Of a stretch of DNA of 64,000 nucleotides, positions 23,655-46,395 are shown one piece after another; positions within the stretch are counted from its first letter, which is position 1, and each line of letters begins with the position of its first letter. The notes under the pieces were generated by a model that saw nothing but the letters and a program-made list of their open reading frames with translations, had not been told where the DNA came from and ran no database searches. Origin of the DNA: Diphasiastrum complanatum (lineage: Eukaryota > Streptophyta > Lycopodiopsida > Lycopodiales > Lycopodiaceae); assembly GCA_029204225.1 (NCBI GenBank), contig CM055093.1:45492338-45556337 (forward strand), written 5' to 3'. Position numbers and translations under genes: made by a program.

Positions 23655-25673
23655 AGAAAATCCGGTACAGGTGTCCTACGAAATACGTGGAAGGTAAGAC
23701 ATTTCATGAAGCTTTTATTGGAAAGAAACCTAATATTTATCATTTGAGAGTATTTGGTTGTGATGCTTACGCTCTTATTCTTGATCAGAAACAAAGGAAA
23801 TTGGATGCAAAACCTCCTTGGATATGATGAGAAGGCCAAGGCATACATGATGTATGACACGAATGCATAGAAACTTGTGATTTCTAGGGATGCTACATTT
23901 GACGAGATGGGTCAAGGTGAACAAACTGAAGTAATCACTGAACCTTTTGATGAGGGAGCGAAAGTACAGGTCAAGAAGGAAGTGGATTTTGATGTGGAAG
24001 ATCTAATAGACAAAGGCAAGCTTGATGTTGAAATTCCTAAGAGTAGGTACTTATGAGTCACAGGTGATGCTAATAAGGGAGATACTCCCACATTTAGCGA
24101 GCAAAGAGAGCTCAGAAACTCAAGTAGAAATCGGAAACCTCCTGCAAGATTAGAGATGAATCTAGCCCTAATGGTTTCCGTGCTCAAGGCTCAAGAACCA
24201 AAAACTTTTGATGAAGCAAAGGAGCACAAGGAGTGGCGTGCAACTATAGAAACATAAATGGAGGCCATATAAAAAAATAGGACGTGGAACTTGGTTGAGC
24301 TACCTAATGGTAAGACACCTATCACTTGCAATAAGATCAACTATGGAGCGGATGAGCAACTCAACAAGTACAAAGCACGATTGGTTGTGAGAGGATTTGA
24401 GCAACAAGAGGGTATTGATTTTGAGGAAATCTTCGCACTCGTAGCTAAGATGGTAACTATACATACTATTATTGCTATTTCTACTTTCTATGGTTGGAAG
24501 ATCCAGCAAATGGATGTTAAATCTGCTTTTCTTAATGGCGTGTTGGATGAAGAGGTGTATTTAGTACAACCTGAAAGATTTGTTGAGCCAGGGAGAGAAC
24601 ATCTTGTTTGTAAGCTCAACAAAGCTATTTATGGAAGCAAGCACCATGAGCGTGGTACTCTTATATTGACGAACACTTCAAGGGAAGAGGAATGGTAAAT
24701 AGTAATATTGATCCTAATCTTTACATTCTAAGGCAAGATTCAAATATAGTGTTCATTGTTTTGTACGTCGATGATTTGACTATTACAAGAAGTAATGAGA
24801 GCTTAAAATCAAATCAGATCTTTCCAATGCTTTTGACATGAGCGATCTAGGATTGATGCACTATTGTCTTGGCATTGAAGTATGGCAAAAGAAAGACATT
24901 GTCTTTCTTACACAGAACAAATATGCACAATATTTGTTTTATAAGTCCAATATGCAGGATTGTAAGCCTTTAAGCAAACTGATGGATATCAACATGAAAC
25001 TTACTGCATATGATGAATATGAGAAAGTGAATGCTTATCTATATAGGCAGCTGGTGGGTAGTTTGATTGAATTGACACACACACAACTTGATATTTCTTA
25101 TGTTGTTGGTGTTGTAAGTCAATTTATGCAAGCACACTAGAATTATGCTAAACGTGTACATTTGAGGGACATTGAATTTTGGTTTGAAGTATGATCATCT
25201 TCAAGCGCTAATGTTGGTAGGTTATACAAATGCTTATTGGGCAGGCAATATTGATGACATAAGATCTACCAATGGTCATATATTCAGTTATGGTATAGCT
25301 GCAGTTTTATGGAACAGCGAAAAGCAACCTACAATAGCCTTATCTTTGATGGAAGCTGAATATTGTGCACTCAGCAATGCTATACAAGAAGCCATATGGC
25401 AACAAAGATTCCTTGTTGATTTTAGGCCAACCACATGTGGATGCGACTACCAAATCTTGTGACAACCAAAGTTGCATTCACCTTGCCAAAAATCTAGTTT
25501 TATACATTATTACTTTGTTCAAGAGAAAATTCTTGATGGAGCCATTGATCTTGTTTTCTGTAAATCTGAAGATCAAGTGGCAGATATTTTTACGAAGTCA
25601 TGAGGTAGACATAAATTTGAAATTTTTTGCATTCTATTAGGAATAGAAGAGTGTAATTTTATCATTGAGGGAG
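23655..25673 (+). pseudogene. Ty1/copia pol: integrase end, RT, RNase H (broken)
   Basis: The relic opens with EGKTFHEAFIGKKPNIYHLR and VFGCDAY, the integrase tail. RT begins with TWNLVELPNGKTPI, then NKYKARLVVRGFEQQEGIDF, WKIQQMDVKSAFLNG (catalytic Asp) and DEEVYLVQPERF. VLYVDDLTIT near 24755 is the YVDD active site. RNase H follows from 24838 (DLGLMHYCLGIEVWQ, YTNAYWAGNIDDIRSTNGH, ALSLMEAEYCAL) and then the tail QVADIFTKS. Several stops and frameshifts break it. A polypurine-like ATTGAGGGAG precedes the LTR. Confidence 0.9.
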
Positions 25674-25934
25674 TGTTAGAAATCAATGATAAACTTCATT
25701 GTTACTATTTACGAGGTACGTTTATTGTTGCCAACTGTTAAAAGCTGTAGGCTAGTCTATTAGACAACTCCTAGGTTTTCTCTCTCTATCAAGGTTTATT
25801 GTACTCATTACATTCAGTTATGATAGTGATGGTGTGTGTTGGTCTTTCTCCTTGTGATGATTGCTTATGATGAATGTATGCTATTGCTTATCTGATTATT
25901 GACAATTTTCGTGTGGGAAATGTAGACTAAACTA

Positions 25935-25937
<3 letters not shown>
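25674..25937 (+). repeat. Ty1/copia 3' LTR (right edge unclear)
   Basis: It begins TGTTAGAAATCAATG right after the polypurine tract. The right boundary cannot be separated from the AT microsatellite that starts at 25939. No 5' partner LTR is in the window. Confidence 0.55.

Positions 25938-25938
<1 letters not shown>

Positions 25939-26022
<84 letters not shown>
25939..26022. repeat. (AT)n microsatellite
   Basis: An AT dinucleotide run of about 84 bp. Confidence 0.97.
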
Positions 26023-26030
<8 letters not shown>

Positions 26031-26273
26031 TAGTAGTATGTTGTGAAGCTTCTTGGACAGTGACATTGTGGCTTGAGGGAGAAGCTACTGCTCCAGTCCA
26101 TACGTTTTGGCTAAGCTTTAAAAACTACATAAAGCGCATAACTAAAAAAAGGGTTTTTTTTTTAAATACAAAGGGGAGGTCTAATATGGGGTGGGGACCT
26201 TTTCTTGAAGTTCCAATCTTCGTGTGCTGTCATAAAGTGTGCATAGTGTGGCAGAGCATTTTAAAGAAGAACC

Positions 26274-36358
<10,085 letters not shown>

Positions 36359-37552
36359 GTAGTTCTACATAGACACAAACATTGCCTCCTCGCCAAGCTA
36401 GAATAGCATGCCACATGAAGTGCGTGGAAACAAGGAACAAAATATCATGCTCCACATATGATTGCATTAGGAGAGCAAATCCTATATTTAGTTTGGAAGT
36501 AGAGAAAATGCCATTTTAAATCCCTAGAATCCAAGCTCTCATTTCAAATAAAATTAAAGTACAAGAAAATATTGAAACTAAGTTATAAATGGCTCAATGA
36601 GGCGATGCCACATAGAGTTTGATTGTCTTGGATTTGGAAAGTTTATTTGACTTATTTTTTATAAGCATTCCTAGCTCACGAAAAGAAAAATACTAGAACT
36701 TGCTTTCATGATGCATAAAGGAGAAAAGCACAAAAGGAGGACCATCATTCATGGGCTAAATGAAAGAATTGCAATGGATGTTAATGCCTAGAAGCTTACA
36801 ATTGGTTGTGCTTTTCAAGCAAAGTTAAATCCTTGACAACTTAAAAGGAAGTTCCTAGGAATGTATTACCAAATTTGTGTTTGAAACTGGAGAATCACAA
36901 ACCTCTTACATATAGACATATTTAGGGATCTCAAGTGCTAGATCTACAAAGGCATTTTACTTGAAAATAATATTGTTGTAAAAGCAATGACAAATTCTGC
37001 AAAAGTTTAATGGGAAAAAAGGAAAAAAGATTCAGTGTGTAGACAAATAGTGACTTGACCTGTATTCAAGTAAAACCTTTAATGGCTCCAAGGATATTAA
37101 CACATGTTTTAGAAAAAGCTATGGCAGAGAGGATTTTATTCTCTTAGATAATGATAGCACCTACGGTTCTATAGATAGTGACAATAGGATCTAACAAATT
37201 GGCAAAAATATCATAACTTGGTGGAAGTAGCTAGTGATGAAAAGCTTCTTAGTGAATCATATGATGAAGATGTTAGCATTTGTGTTGATATTTATGAGTC
37301 AATGTTTTTCTAATTGATTTGTTCATGCTTGATTTAGGATCCATAGATATAAATTCAAGGTGTAATTAGAAGAGTAAAACTAGTAAAAGTGAGCTTCAAT
37401 TTTAAATGATTTTATTTTTGATGTTCCATAATAATAATATAATAATAATAGATTAATGCATGGGATTAAGTAAGACAACATTGACTTAATGTCCATTAGG
37501 GAGCACATGGAGAAATCAATTAAACATGGAGAATGGGTATCACCAAAGAGCC
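36359..37552. other. ADH 3' flank
   Basis: Presumed 3' UTR and intergenic DNA. AATAAA at 36547-36552, about 190 bases past the stop codon, is a candidate polyadenylation signal. No other gene or repeat was recognised. Confidence 0.4.
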
Positions 37553-37814
37553 GAAATTGAATTTGGTAGATCTCTTATCCAAACAAAAGTCAAGGATACT
37601 CAATTACAACATATTTTTATTTCAATATTAGTTTGTCTGTAGAATTATCATAGGGTGTCTTACTAGACATAGATGTCATACATGAAATTGAATTTGGTGA
37701 CATTATTCAAAATAAAACTTTGGAGTACTCAACTGCAACACATTTTTATTTCAATCTGAGTCGATGTTTGTAAACTTTATCAAATGGCTTCCTTCTTGAC
37801 AAAGATGCAATGAG
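37553..37814. repeat. Diverged ~131-bp tandem duplication
   Basis: Both units begin AAATTGAATTTGGT and share ATTTTTATTTCAAT and the ending GACA-AGATG. They lie just before a gypsy RT fragment on the plus strand. Confidence 0.65.
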
Positions 37815-37839
37815 TAGGCCTTCATATGAATTTATCAAA

Positions 37840-38096
37840 GGTGGAAAGGGTGGAGGTTGCAAAGCAAATTGAAGAACTTTTTCACAAGAAAATTGTGCCA
37901 CATAGTGAATGTTCTTTATTTGTAGCTATTGTACTCTTGGAAAGGAAAACTGATGGAACATTCAATACGTGCATTGACTATAGGGAACAAGACAAATGAG
38001 ACAACTATAAGGACAAGCTTTCAATTCATGGAGTGGATGGATTGTTTAATGAGCTAAAATGTTGCCATTATATCTCCAAATAGCTACGAGATATCA
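37840..38096 (+). pseudogene. Ty3/gypsy RT N-terminal fragment
   Basis: Plus strand reads VAKQIEELFHKKIVPHSECS, then LERKTDGTFNTCIDYREQDK and GVDGLFNELKCCHYISK. This is the opening of gypsy RT (family form KKDGTFRMCIDYR-x-LN, then IDDLLDEL-x-GA-x-YFSKIDL). It stops before the catalytic palm. One in-frame stop. Confidence 0.85.
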
Positions 38097-38454
38097 TTTT
38101 TTCTATCTGAGATTTAAAAATCTATGGCTTGTCATGAACCTTTAAGCTATAAAATCATTTTTGTCTCCAATCTTTTGCAAATAAGCTATCAAGGAATTTC
38201 ATAGTACAAGGATAAATTCTTCTTTGATCAATATTATCATTTCCACTTTTATTCCTTCCCTATTATGATGTTTGCTTGGATATTTTGTTTTCAAATAGGT
38301 TTTAGGAGCGATACATTTACTTTTCATACTACTTTTTATACTCATTATAATTAAACCCTCATTAACTCTTTCCGATTTTGATATCATCATGATCCATGTG
38401 CCTTGCCAATAGACATAAAGTTGGGCTAACATTGTCAACGATATTAGTGCCATG
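38097..38454. other. Spacer between gypsy and copia fragments
   Basis: A minus-strand 84-codon frame ends here without a family motif. Nothing else was recognised. Confidence 0.3.
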
Positions 38455-38706
38455 CGTTAGCACCTCAAATTGCCTCATATCATAGTATCATTCCTCGAAT
38501 GAAGTGTAATGGGCCAGATCAACCATTCTAAACTCTTTTGCCAAAGCAACTTTTACATCTCTTATGCCATCAAGGTCATTTCCACTAAGAATAATGTCAT
38601 TTACATACAAAAACAAGTACAATGATCATGCCATCATTAAATTTTACATACAAAGAAGGATCATAAGAGCTCATAACAAATTTGATAGAGTTTAGAAAGA
38701 TGGTGA
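38455..38706 (-). pseudogene. Ty1/copia RT fragment
   Basis: Minus strand reads FLNSIKFVMSSYDPSLYVKF, then MIIVLVFVYVNDIILSGNDL, GIRDVKVALAKEFRMVDL. The active site YVDD is altered to YVND. The fragment is cut at 38706 by LTR-like sequence. Confidence 0.75.
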
Positions 38707-39182
38707 GTGTAAAGACCAACCAGGAAAGCTACTAAGATGAGGACAAGATCAACACAAAGAGAGACTTATGGGAGCCACCCATGCAACTGAGATGTATCTG
38801 AACACCTCGCCCCCGAGCCATGGCAAGTGAATACATGAGAAAAATGGGAACCTAGAGCCCAAAAGCTTAGAATGGAGGAAGCCATGTCCCTTCCTGTATA
38901 TATAGGGGTCGAAAGCTTGTGCACACACCCATGCAACCTCCCATATAGTCCATCTAAACATAGGTCACATATCCCATGCTATCCTCATGCATATGACTGT
39001 CACAAGCCATGCACTGCTCCACATGTCTCCATAGGAGTGTCTGAGTCCTCTCAAGGTTATTAGTTACAAACTGGCCTTGATATGGAATTAAATCGAGGTA
39101 TAACCAATAATCTCAAATACCGAAGGGCCGGTCTACCGTATTAGGACTATTCCATGTCCTTAGTTAAATATGGCCGTAACAT
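38707..39182. repeat. LTR-like segment, unproven
   Basis: Begins TGTAAAGACC and ends GGCCGTAACA (TG...CA ends on either strand), about 476 bp. It abuts the copia RT fragment. No partner LTR, primer site, or matching 5-bp flanks (GTGAG, TTCTT) was found, so a solo LTR is only suggested. Confidence 0.25.
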
Positions 39183-41497
39183 TCTTCACCCCTTAAATAG
39201 GTTCTATCCTCATAACGGGAAAGAGAAGACATGAGATTATTCCTTAAGTTTTTAGCTTTTATCCAGGAATTACTATCTTCAATCTAATCTCCACATCTAG
39301 AATAAGTAGTCAAAGATGCAACAATTCTTCAATTGCTTGTTTCTACTCAGGAGTACTAACTCAGAATCAAAAGATACACTAAGCTATAAATCTTCCGAAT
39401 GGGCTAATCATCTCCAAATAATATTTATCGCCTTCATGTACTCACAATTACCACAAATCACTGGGTGAATCAACTCTTTATTTCAGAGATCAAGTGAAAA
39501 AGCTGAAGAAATTCCAATTTAAACATAGTATAAAATCTTTTCACAATTCCTTGCAGATAACAAGCAAATATAGACTATAATCTGTAGTAAATACTATCCA
39601 TTAAAGTAAGCAAAACTCTCCATAAGTTACAAGAAATGTCTGTGAGATCCATAGGTCTCAATAAAACACTAAAGTAAAGAGATTTAGATTTTCAACTCAC
39701 TCATTTAATAGGTCGGAAATTATTTACTGATAATAATTAAGTATCTATTCATGATCTGTCAATCACAATTAGTTAGATTCTTATGATTCGTCAATCATAA
39801 TTCACTGCAATATAAACCGTACTTAATCATTAAGGAATATTGGGGTATATATCCATCCAAAATTCTATTGAATTTCCATAAAAATTCAGTTACCATTTTT
39901 GGAAACATTATTATTCAGTATCCAATTGAGCTCTCTAGGATACAATCACTAATAAATTGAGTCTTTTCTCAACTAAGAAATATTCACTTTCTATATCCTA
40001 TGCACACAATTTTTTACTAATGAATCCAAACGACTCATAAATCATGTGTCTTACAAGCAATAAACCACAAAACAAACAGTTTTTGGTGAATTCTTTTCAC
40101 ATTGTCATCTTACCAATTAACTTCCACATGAGTAAACCAACTACTCAAGTTAATCGCCAATGATTTAGAAATCTCAAATGTCCAGGTGCATATCTTAATT
40201 ATACTAGTACAACACCACATTTAGATCCTAATCCAAATTATTTTTAAGTTAACAAGTAAATCTTTCATAACAAGATCTGTTAACTCTACAAGTGATTGTC
40301 CATCACAATGCTTGATCATATGTCTATGTTCATTGACTAGGTTAACTATCATCGAATCAAGTGTTCAAACCCTTGTCACCCCTTGACTCCGACATTCCGA
40401 CCTCGACTCAAATCGACAAAGCGTTGAAACATTGTACCACTTAAAATGAATATAGTCAACTATACTAGCCACTCCCGCTACTGTGCAATTGCCATGGCAA
40501 AGATTGCAAATACATCACCATTTGTCCAGATAACGACAATTATGATAGTCACCTACCAAGATTGTGACATCCACACTTGCCAACTACCTGGACAATGACA
40601 TCCACTACTTCAGCCAAGATCCACATCAGACAACTTAACATCTCTATGACATTCTACATACATATATATTTGTTTAATTGCACATGACAATGAAGATGTT
40701 GATAATGCTATTCAAATTATTCATTCATAATCAGACACAATAAATGTTTTATCATCGATTAGATTCAGATAGAGTCATAATAAGCTATCAACGTTCTTCA
40801 AATCATCATAGATATTATAGAACTAAGAGTTAGCTTTCGAACATGTGGTTATACTACAATTGTCTTGTGCTCTTCACCTCACCTAGCTTGTAATTCGTTA
40901 CTTTTTGAATCGATTAATCATCTTGTTGTGTTCTGAATAATGTTAGTGTGCATGCTATGCTTTCTCTAGCACTTTGTCTGACTTCCATTTAATAGATTTG
41001 TCCGAACTGTCTGACTCACGTTTCCACAACCAAACAGTCATTCGACTTTGTGTTTGTGCTATATAATTATCTCTATCAATTTTGACAACTTTTAAGTCAA
41101 AACTAAGTCAAATCAATCGAGTCTTCAAACTCAACATTCTGATTCAAAGAAAGTATATGTCAAACATAGCACATCAAACATAATATGTATATTGAGTAGT
41201 GTCTTCATCGCTACCTGATCTGAATGTAATTTAGCTTCTTATGGTAAACTGCATATATGCACAGGTACAAACACAAATAGCATAAAATTAGTCAGACGTT
41301 GATTTGTATGTTTTGATTATTGAATAGTAGGATTTTTATATGACTCTTTTGCATCTTATTGCATATTATAAATACACATTTATCCTTTTTTTGGATTTAT
41401 GAAACTCTAACTCTAATGTGCATTAAAGCTTTGTAATCGATTTTGTTTTGTAATTCATTTCAATATATTTTTTATTCATTGTAATGTATTATATGCT
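39183..41497. other. AT-rich DNA with no recognised feature
   Basis: More than 2 kb without open frames of note, repeats or coding motifs that I can support. Confidence 0.5.
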
Positions 41498-41943
41498 ATG
41501 AACGTAATAATCATGTCGGGGTTCGGTAGTGGTGAGAGGAGTGGAGATTATATTTCAAATTTTTATGCATCACGAACTCGTGAGCAAAAAGCACAATTGC
41601 AAAATTTGATGTTTAGTCAAAGCAAGAGTGTTAGACCTCACAAGAGGCTCCCTCACCCCCCCATTCCGAAGAGTCCTCCATGAGTCCCTTCTATGATGTA
41701 CATCCAGAAGGGAATACTATCACAAATCGTAAGGGGAGGGTGGTTTTAGATAGAATGTATTCTTTATGCCAATATTATTTTGGCGATAAATTTTTTGTGA
41801 AATGGGTCGAACAATCCACAGAACTTAAATTGTGGATTGTTAATACTCTTTGTGAAGAATTCCCACAGGATGTGGAATTCAACATGAAAGAAATAAATAA
41901 ACATATGAGCTTATGGATAAGACATCATTGTGATTCAGTATGA
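41498..41943 (+). pseudogene. Unrecognised open frames, possibly one broken protein
   Basis: A 61-codon frame (Ser/Arg-rich, basic, ending HPPIPKSPP) overlaps by ATGA at 41680 with an 87-codon frame in the next register. The latter includes RKGRVVLDRMYSL, FVKWVEQSTELKLWIVNTL, EEFPQDVEFNMKEINKHMSL. The style recalls the N-terminal region of plant En/Spm (CACTA)-associated proteins, but I cannot place it firmly. Both lack introns. Could be a single transposon protein split by a frameshift. Confidence 0.3.
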
Positions 41944-44900
41944 TGAGCTTATAGAAATGGGACATCCATGTGTACCTTTCACACATGTGAGGACTTCTCA
42001 AACAATGTGAATGATCTCCTAAGATGTGTGTGATTGCACATAGATCAATCTATATTGAGATACAAGCATACTAGCTCAAAAAACTATGGCAAGAGCACAC
42101 TCATGTGCATCTAACATCAACCATTCATCACACATAATAAAAGGACACTTTCCATGAAAAAAACTAAGTATAGATTTGGCTTGCTCTCGGGTAGAGAGAG
42201 AATGTAAAAAACAAAGGCTAAGGTTTGGAGCTTCCTATCTCTCAATCTTGCTACAAAAAACTAAGTATGAACTCACCCTCACTCCCACTCATAGTAGCTC
42301 GAGATCCAAGAGTGTGGAAATGAAGAAAATTGATTGGAACCCTAACATCACCACCTCTTACAATGACTGGACCTCCTACATGACACCTCTTACAATGATT
42401 GGACCATTTTGGTGCACCTCACAATATCATTGGCCCAAATTGACAAATGAGATCAAGAGGTGCTATGTCACTTATCCTCTATCATCAAGCCAAGTGTCTC
42501 TACCACAAGCTAATCCACTTCCAAAATTGGCCTAACCACTTATTTACAGGTGTACAATGAGTGGTTTTGAAAGAGGACCCACAAACCTGAAGATAGATGG
42601 ATTTTACAATTTCACACTCCTTAAAAGAAATCTAGATACATTGAATCTAGTTCATATTGTAGTAGGGTTTTTGATCTAGAAGTTTCTTTGGAGGGAAACC
42701 AAACTCATTAATGAGGCATGGACCTGTTATAAATAGATGTATACTCATGGGAGAAAGGATTCTTATCTCTCTCATCTCATTTCATGCTTATACATGAGTT
42801 CTCTTGGGTTCATCTATCCATTGGTGCACTATATTGATGATATCTTGCAATCTTGTGTGTAGAATGCATTGTTTTGTTGATATTCGGATCCACACTTATG
42901 AAATATAGTAACTTACTTTTTTTTATGGACATCAATTTCATTTTATGATAAGTTTGATATTTGATCAAGATCTTGTTGAGTTTGCATCTCTTTCATTAAG
43001 TAGATGTTGATTTTCGATATTGCAAATGGTGTAAATTGTGTTGTCTTTCTAAACCAAAGATCATAGATGATTTTGGATCTTAGTGATTCACAAAATCTTC
43101 ACAAGCAGTCTCGTGGCCAATTCGTGACAGGGCAAACGCTGCAGGCCTTGACTGTCCCCTCTTATGAAGCCCAAAGAGATCCAAAAGTAGTGGATCAAAA
43201 GAAAGAGCTGCAGAAAATGAAAGATGAAGATATCCATGAACCTGCAAATAAAGCAAGCTCCTCACCCAGCAAGTGGTGGTCGAAGCTCGACATTGCAAGA
43301 GTCCAAGGCTGCAATTGTAGAACTATCAGTTCCTTCACCTTATCACCAAGGCTTCATCATGTTTCCTCACCGTTACCAAACCGTCCATCCAAAATTGTTT
43401 CTACCACCAAATTTTTTATGATGAGTCCATCCCCTTGAGACTGATAAGCAAGATTTGTGCTACCTATTAGAAAAGAGCATCGACAAGACTGGAACTTCAA
43501 CTGAGAGAAGAACCACGGAAACACACAGAGGCAAATGGAGGATACAGACCTCCTAGAAGAAACCAAAGATGAAACCGTCAATGGCAGATACAAGTGACTA
43601 AACAAAGAGACACATGGAAAGCACGCGGGCATGCAAGTTGTGAAGCTGCTGAGAACTCTCCAAATTTTGAGAATGTCAACCCATTATAGCAATAAGACAT
43701 TCTAAATCCAATTGCGGCAATTTGTGAAAAACAGTTTTTGTGATAAAGACTAGCGACAATAAGCACTTGGTTTTATGTAAGCGAATGAGGATCTACGCTT
43801 TTCCAAGTGACGATTGAAGATGCCAATGCAAAGCGGAACGACATCATCCAATATGAGTTGCAGTGGGTCCTGCAACACATTAGGGGTGGGATGATGTTGG
43901 CTGATTCTGATGAATCCCCAAGATACTCGGACAGAGCAACTCAAGAGCACCTCTCACCTTAGACCGAGGAGGTCTTTGAGAAAACGAGATGAACGAAGAC
44001 TGAGAGCCGAGAAATGCTAGTTAGAAATGACAAGCAAGAACTGTGTAAGAATCATGGTGAATCCCGAAAGATGGAATGACCATGTAGGAACTAGTATTTC
44101 TAGGAAAATGTAATAAATGCAAGTAGACCCCTCTTAAAGAAAGTAGAGTGAGCCACCTTTTGATGGTGACCTCTAGTGGAGAGCATTATTTCACTTGTAA
44201 TTGGTGAAATGTGGAAATTCCACTAGGATGCCACCTAAGAAGCTCTCTTGCTTATTTAAGAGACTCCCTCTTTGTGAAGAGGAGCTTTTTGCATTGTATC
44301 TACTCCATGCTTAATAAGAAGATTTTCCATGAGTTTGATGCTACACTAAGCTCCTTGATCATGATGGTTTTCTTTAGTGATGCCCCTATGATCATGCCCT
44401 TCCATTCATATTGTGTGTAGTTGTGGATTTAGAGTGGATTAGTTTTCTTGCTTTCCTAGTTGTGGATTAGATTTCTTGTTTTCTTGTGGATTAATGTAGG
44501 AGCCAACATTCAAGTAAACTAAAGAGGCTAGAAATGTGGCATTAATCTTGCATATTCTCTAACATTCTAGTTCTTGATGTTCTTGGGATGTCCAAGAATC
44601 AAAAGGCTGGTTAGTTTCTTGATTCTTGGACTTCTAACATGTTGTAGATTAATTCTTGTTTTTTGTTTATCGGTTTATGCAAATGTAGCTCAGTTCAGTG
44701 TAGTGTAGGATCTGATTTCAATCCGTTTTTAGAGTAAGTAGCAGTAGAAACTACTGAACGTTCATTGGTTTGCATGCTGATCTGTGAATGAGCATTCTTG
44801 GCTTGCATCCTATGTAGAATGTAAGTGCGTTCAAGAGTGACGTCCCTGAGTAGTCCTTTGATAGGTAGGACAAAGAAAATCTATACTACAGAGTTATTCA

Positions 44901-45044
44901 GTCCGTTTCTGCCTGGACTGGGCATTGTAACACATAAGAAACAGTCAAGTAATGCCCAAACGAGCCTGGTAACAGGCAAGAAATAGATCTATAAGCAAGA
45001 AGCAGAAAAGTAAACAACAAGTCCTCTGGAGCAGGGGATCTGTC
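41944..45044. other. Mixed non-coding DNA
   Basis: No gene recognised. 41955-42040 is rich in CACATGTG-like words similar to the LTR at 59757-60610. A 32-bp-spaced imperfect duplication (ACCTCTTACAATGA) is at 42350-42405. Open frames at 43067-43438, 43224-43632 and 44211-44420 lack motifs. GC content rises from about 43.1 kb, as in the unclassified relics near 15 kb. Confidence 0.4.
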
Positions 45045-45800
45045 AACATAGTTGCAGGCAGAAATCAGCCAACTATAGAAGATTTGTTGATTGCCCAACA
45101 ACACGAGTAGACAAAAAAAGTTGAGGTGAAGAAACTCAAGAAACACGAAACAGATCTTGAACGGTACGTCACGGCCCTCTCCAAGTCTACCACGGACGCT
45201 CAGATCAAGGTCCAGGAGATCCAGCTACAGCTCACGCAATGCCTCACTCTGCTCCAGGCACACGCTGGAAACAGAAAATCTATGCCTGGGAAAGGAGGTG
45301 ATGGCCCTACAAGCAGAAAAGACGGCCTAGCTGACACAACCCACATTTATCAACAAATCCATCAACCAAGCCGAGGTGGATCTACTCACGAAGCAGGTGC
45401 AGGTATATAGTGATACATTCACCAAGTACCAGGCTAAGTTTGATAACTATCGATGCAGGGCAATGTAAGAGTTAGCACAGGCAAAAAGTGCTTTGGAGGC
45501 GTGTCAGAAACACATGGAGTAGCAGCCTCAACCAGCCCCTATGGTGATTCCACCGCCACCTGTGAAAGACCCTGCCAGCAAGACAAGGAAAAACAGGCAG
45601 AATGAACAATAGTATAAGATCAGGGCTCATATGTAGCCGATGCAAGCATCCAGGATCTGAGCTAGGACACAGATCCGAGCCAAAGCTAAGGGGAGCACCA
45701 AGCCTCCACATCTCACGGCTCGAGATCCATATCCGCCAACCACGCTTTCCGTCGACCGAAGTCCGTGGAGGAGAAAACCCATGAGTCCTCACGAGGCAGC
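45045..45800 (+). pseudogene. Coiled-coil protein relic, copy 2 (family unknown)
   Basis: Homologue of 15280-15735. Reads AEISQL, LIAQQHE, then VKKLKKHETDLERYVTALSK and STTDAQIKVQEIQLQL. After a frameshift near 45265 it continues LCLGKEVMALQAEKTA, NQAEVDLLTKQVQVYSDTF, KYQAKFDNYR, LAQAKSALEACQKHME. Then a Pro-rich hinge (APMVIPPPPVKDP) and a very basic tail. So copy 2 extends beyond copy 1 and suggests a protein of at least ~230 residues: long coiled coil, Pro-rich linker, basic C-terminus, a gag-like plan. At least four stops. Family not recognised. Confidence 0.5.
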
Positions 45801-46395
45801 TGGCAGATATCCTTTTTAGCACAAATAATCAAGGGCAACAAGCTAGGAGCTCTTCCAACGCTACAACCACAGCCAGAGTGGTGCCAGCAGCTATTCGAGT
45901 GAGACCCTGTGGCGATCAGGGCCTATGTGTTGGGTCCAAATTGAAACTCACATGTATCATGTGATTTCTAATGTACTTTTTTAACACCCTTGGATTAGAT
46001 TGGACCCAAGGGGAATGGTGTAGATTAAAGCTTATATTTTTAGAAGTAGCCAATAGGATTTTGGGGCAAGGGCCTTTCCCATTGATAAAAAGGCACCACT
46101 TGTACCATATTTCCATGCTTAATGAGAAGGAAAAAACTCTACCAGATCAATCAATGTATTCATAGAGATCAAACGACCAAAAGCGATCTTTTAGTAGCTG
46201 ACTCCTTAGAGTTAGTGAGCAGTTTAGAGAGAGTTAAAGAGAATTATGAAAGATAGGATTCATTAGCCTCTCTAAGTAGGGTCACACATATTGTGCCATT
46301 GTTTTGTGATCTGATATCATTGTTACTACAACACCATTTTATGCATCATAATCGCATGGTCAAGGACATGGTTATTAATTGTACTTCCACAACTA
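45801..46395. other. Possible LTR-type DNA before copia integrase
   Basis: TGTTGGGTCC at 45928 could be an LTR start, but no matching end or primer site was confirmed. No gene. Confidence 0.25.

Noticed and set aside
38707-39182. Confident solo LTR
   Set aside because: TG...CA ends exist, but the 5-bp flanks differ and there is no second copy; kept only as a low-confidence repeat.
43067-43438. 123-codon open frame
   Set aside because: No family motif; overlapping frames on both strands look equally good, so coding is not supported.
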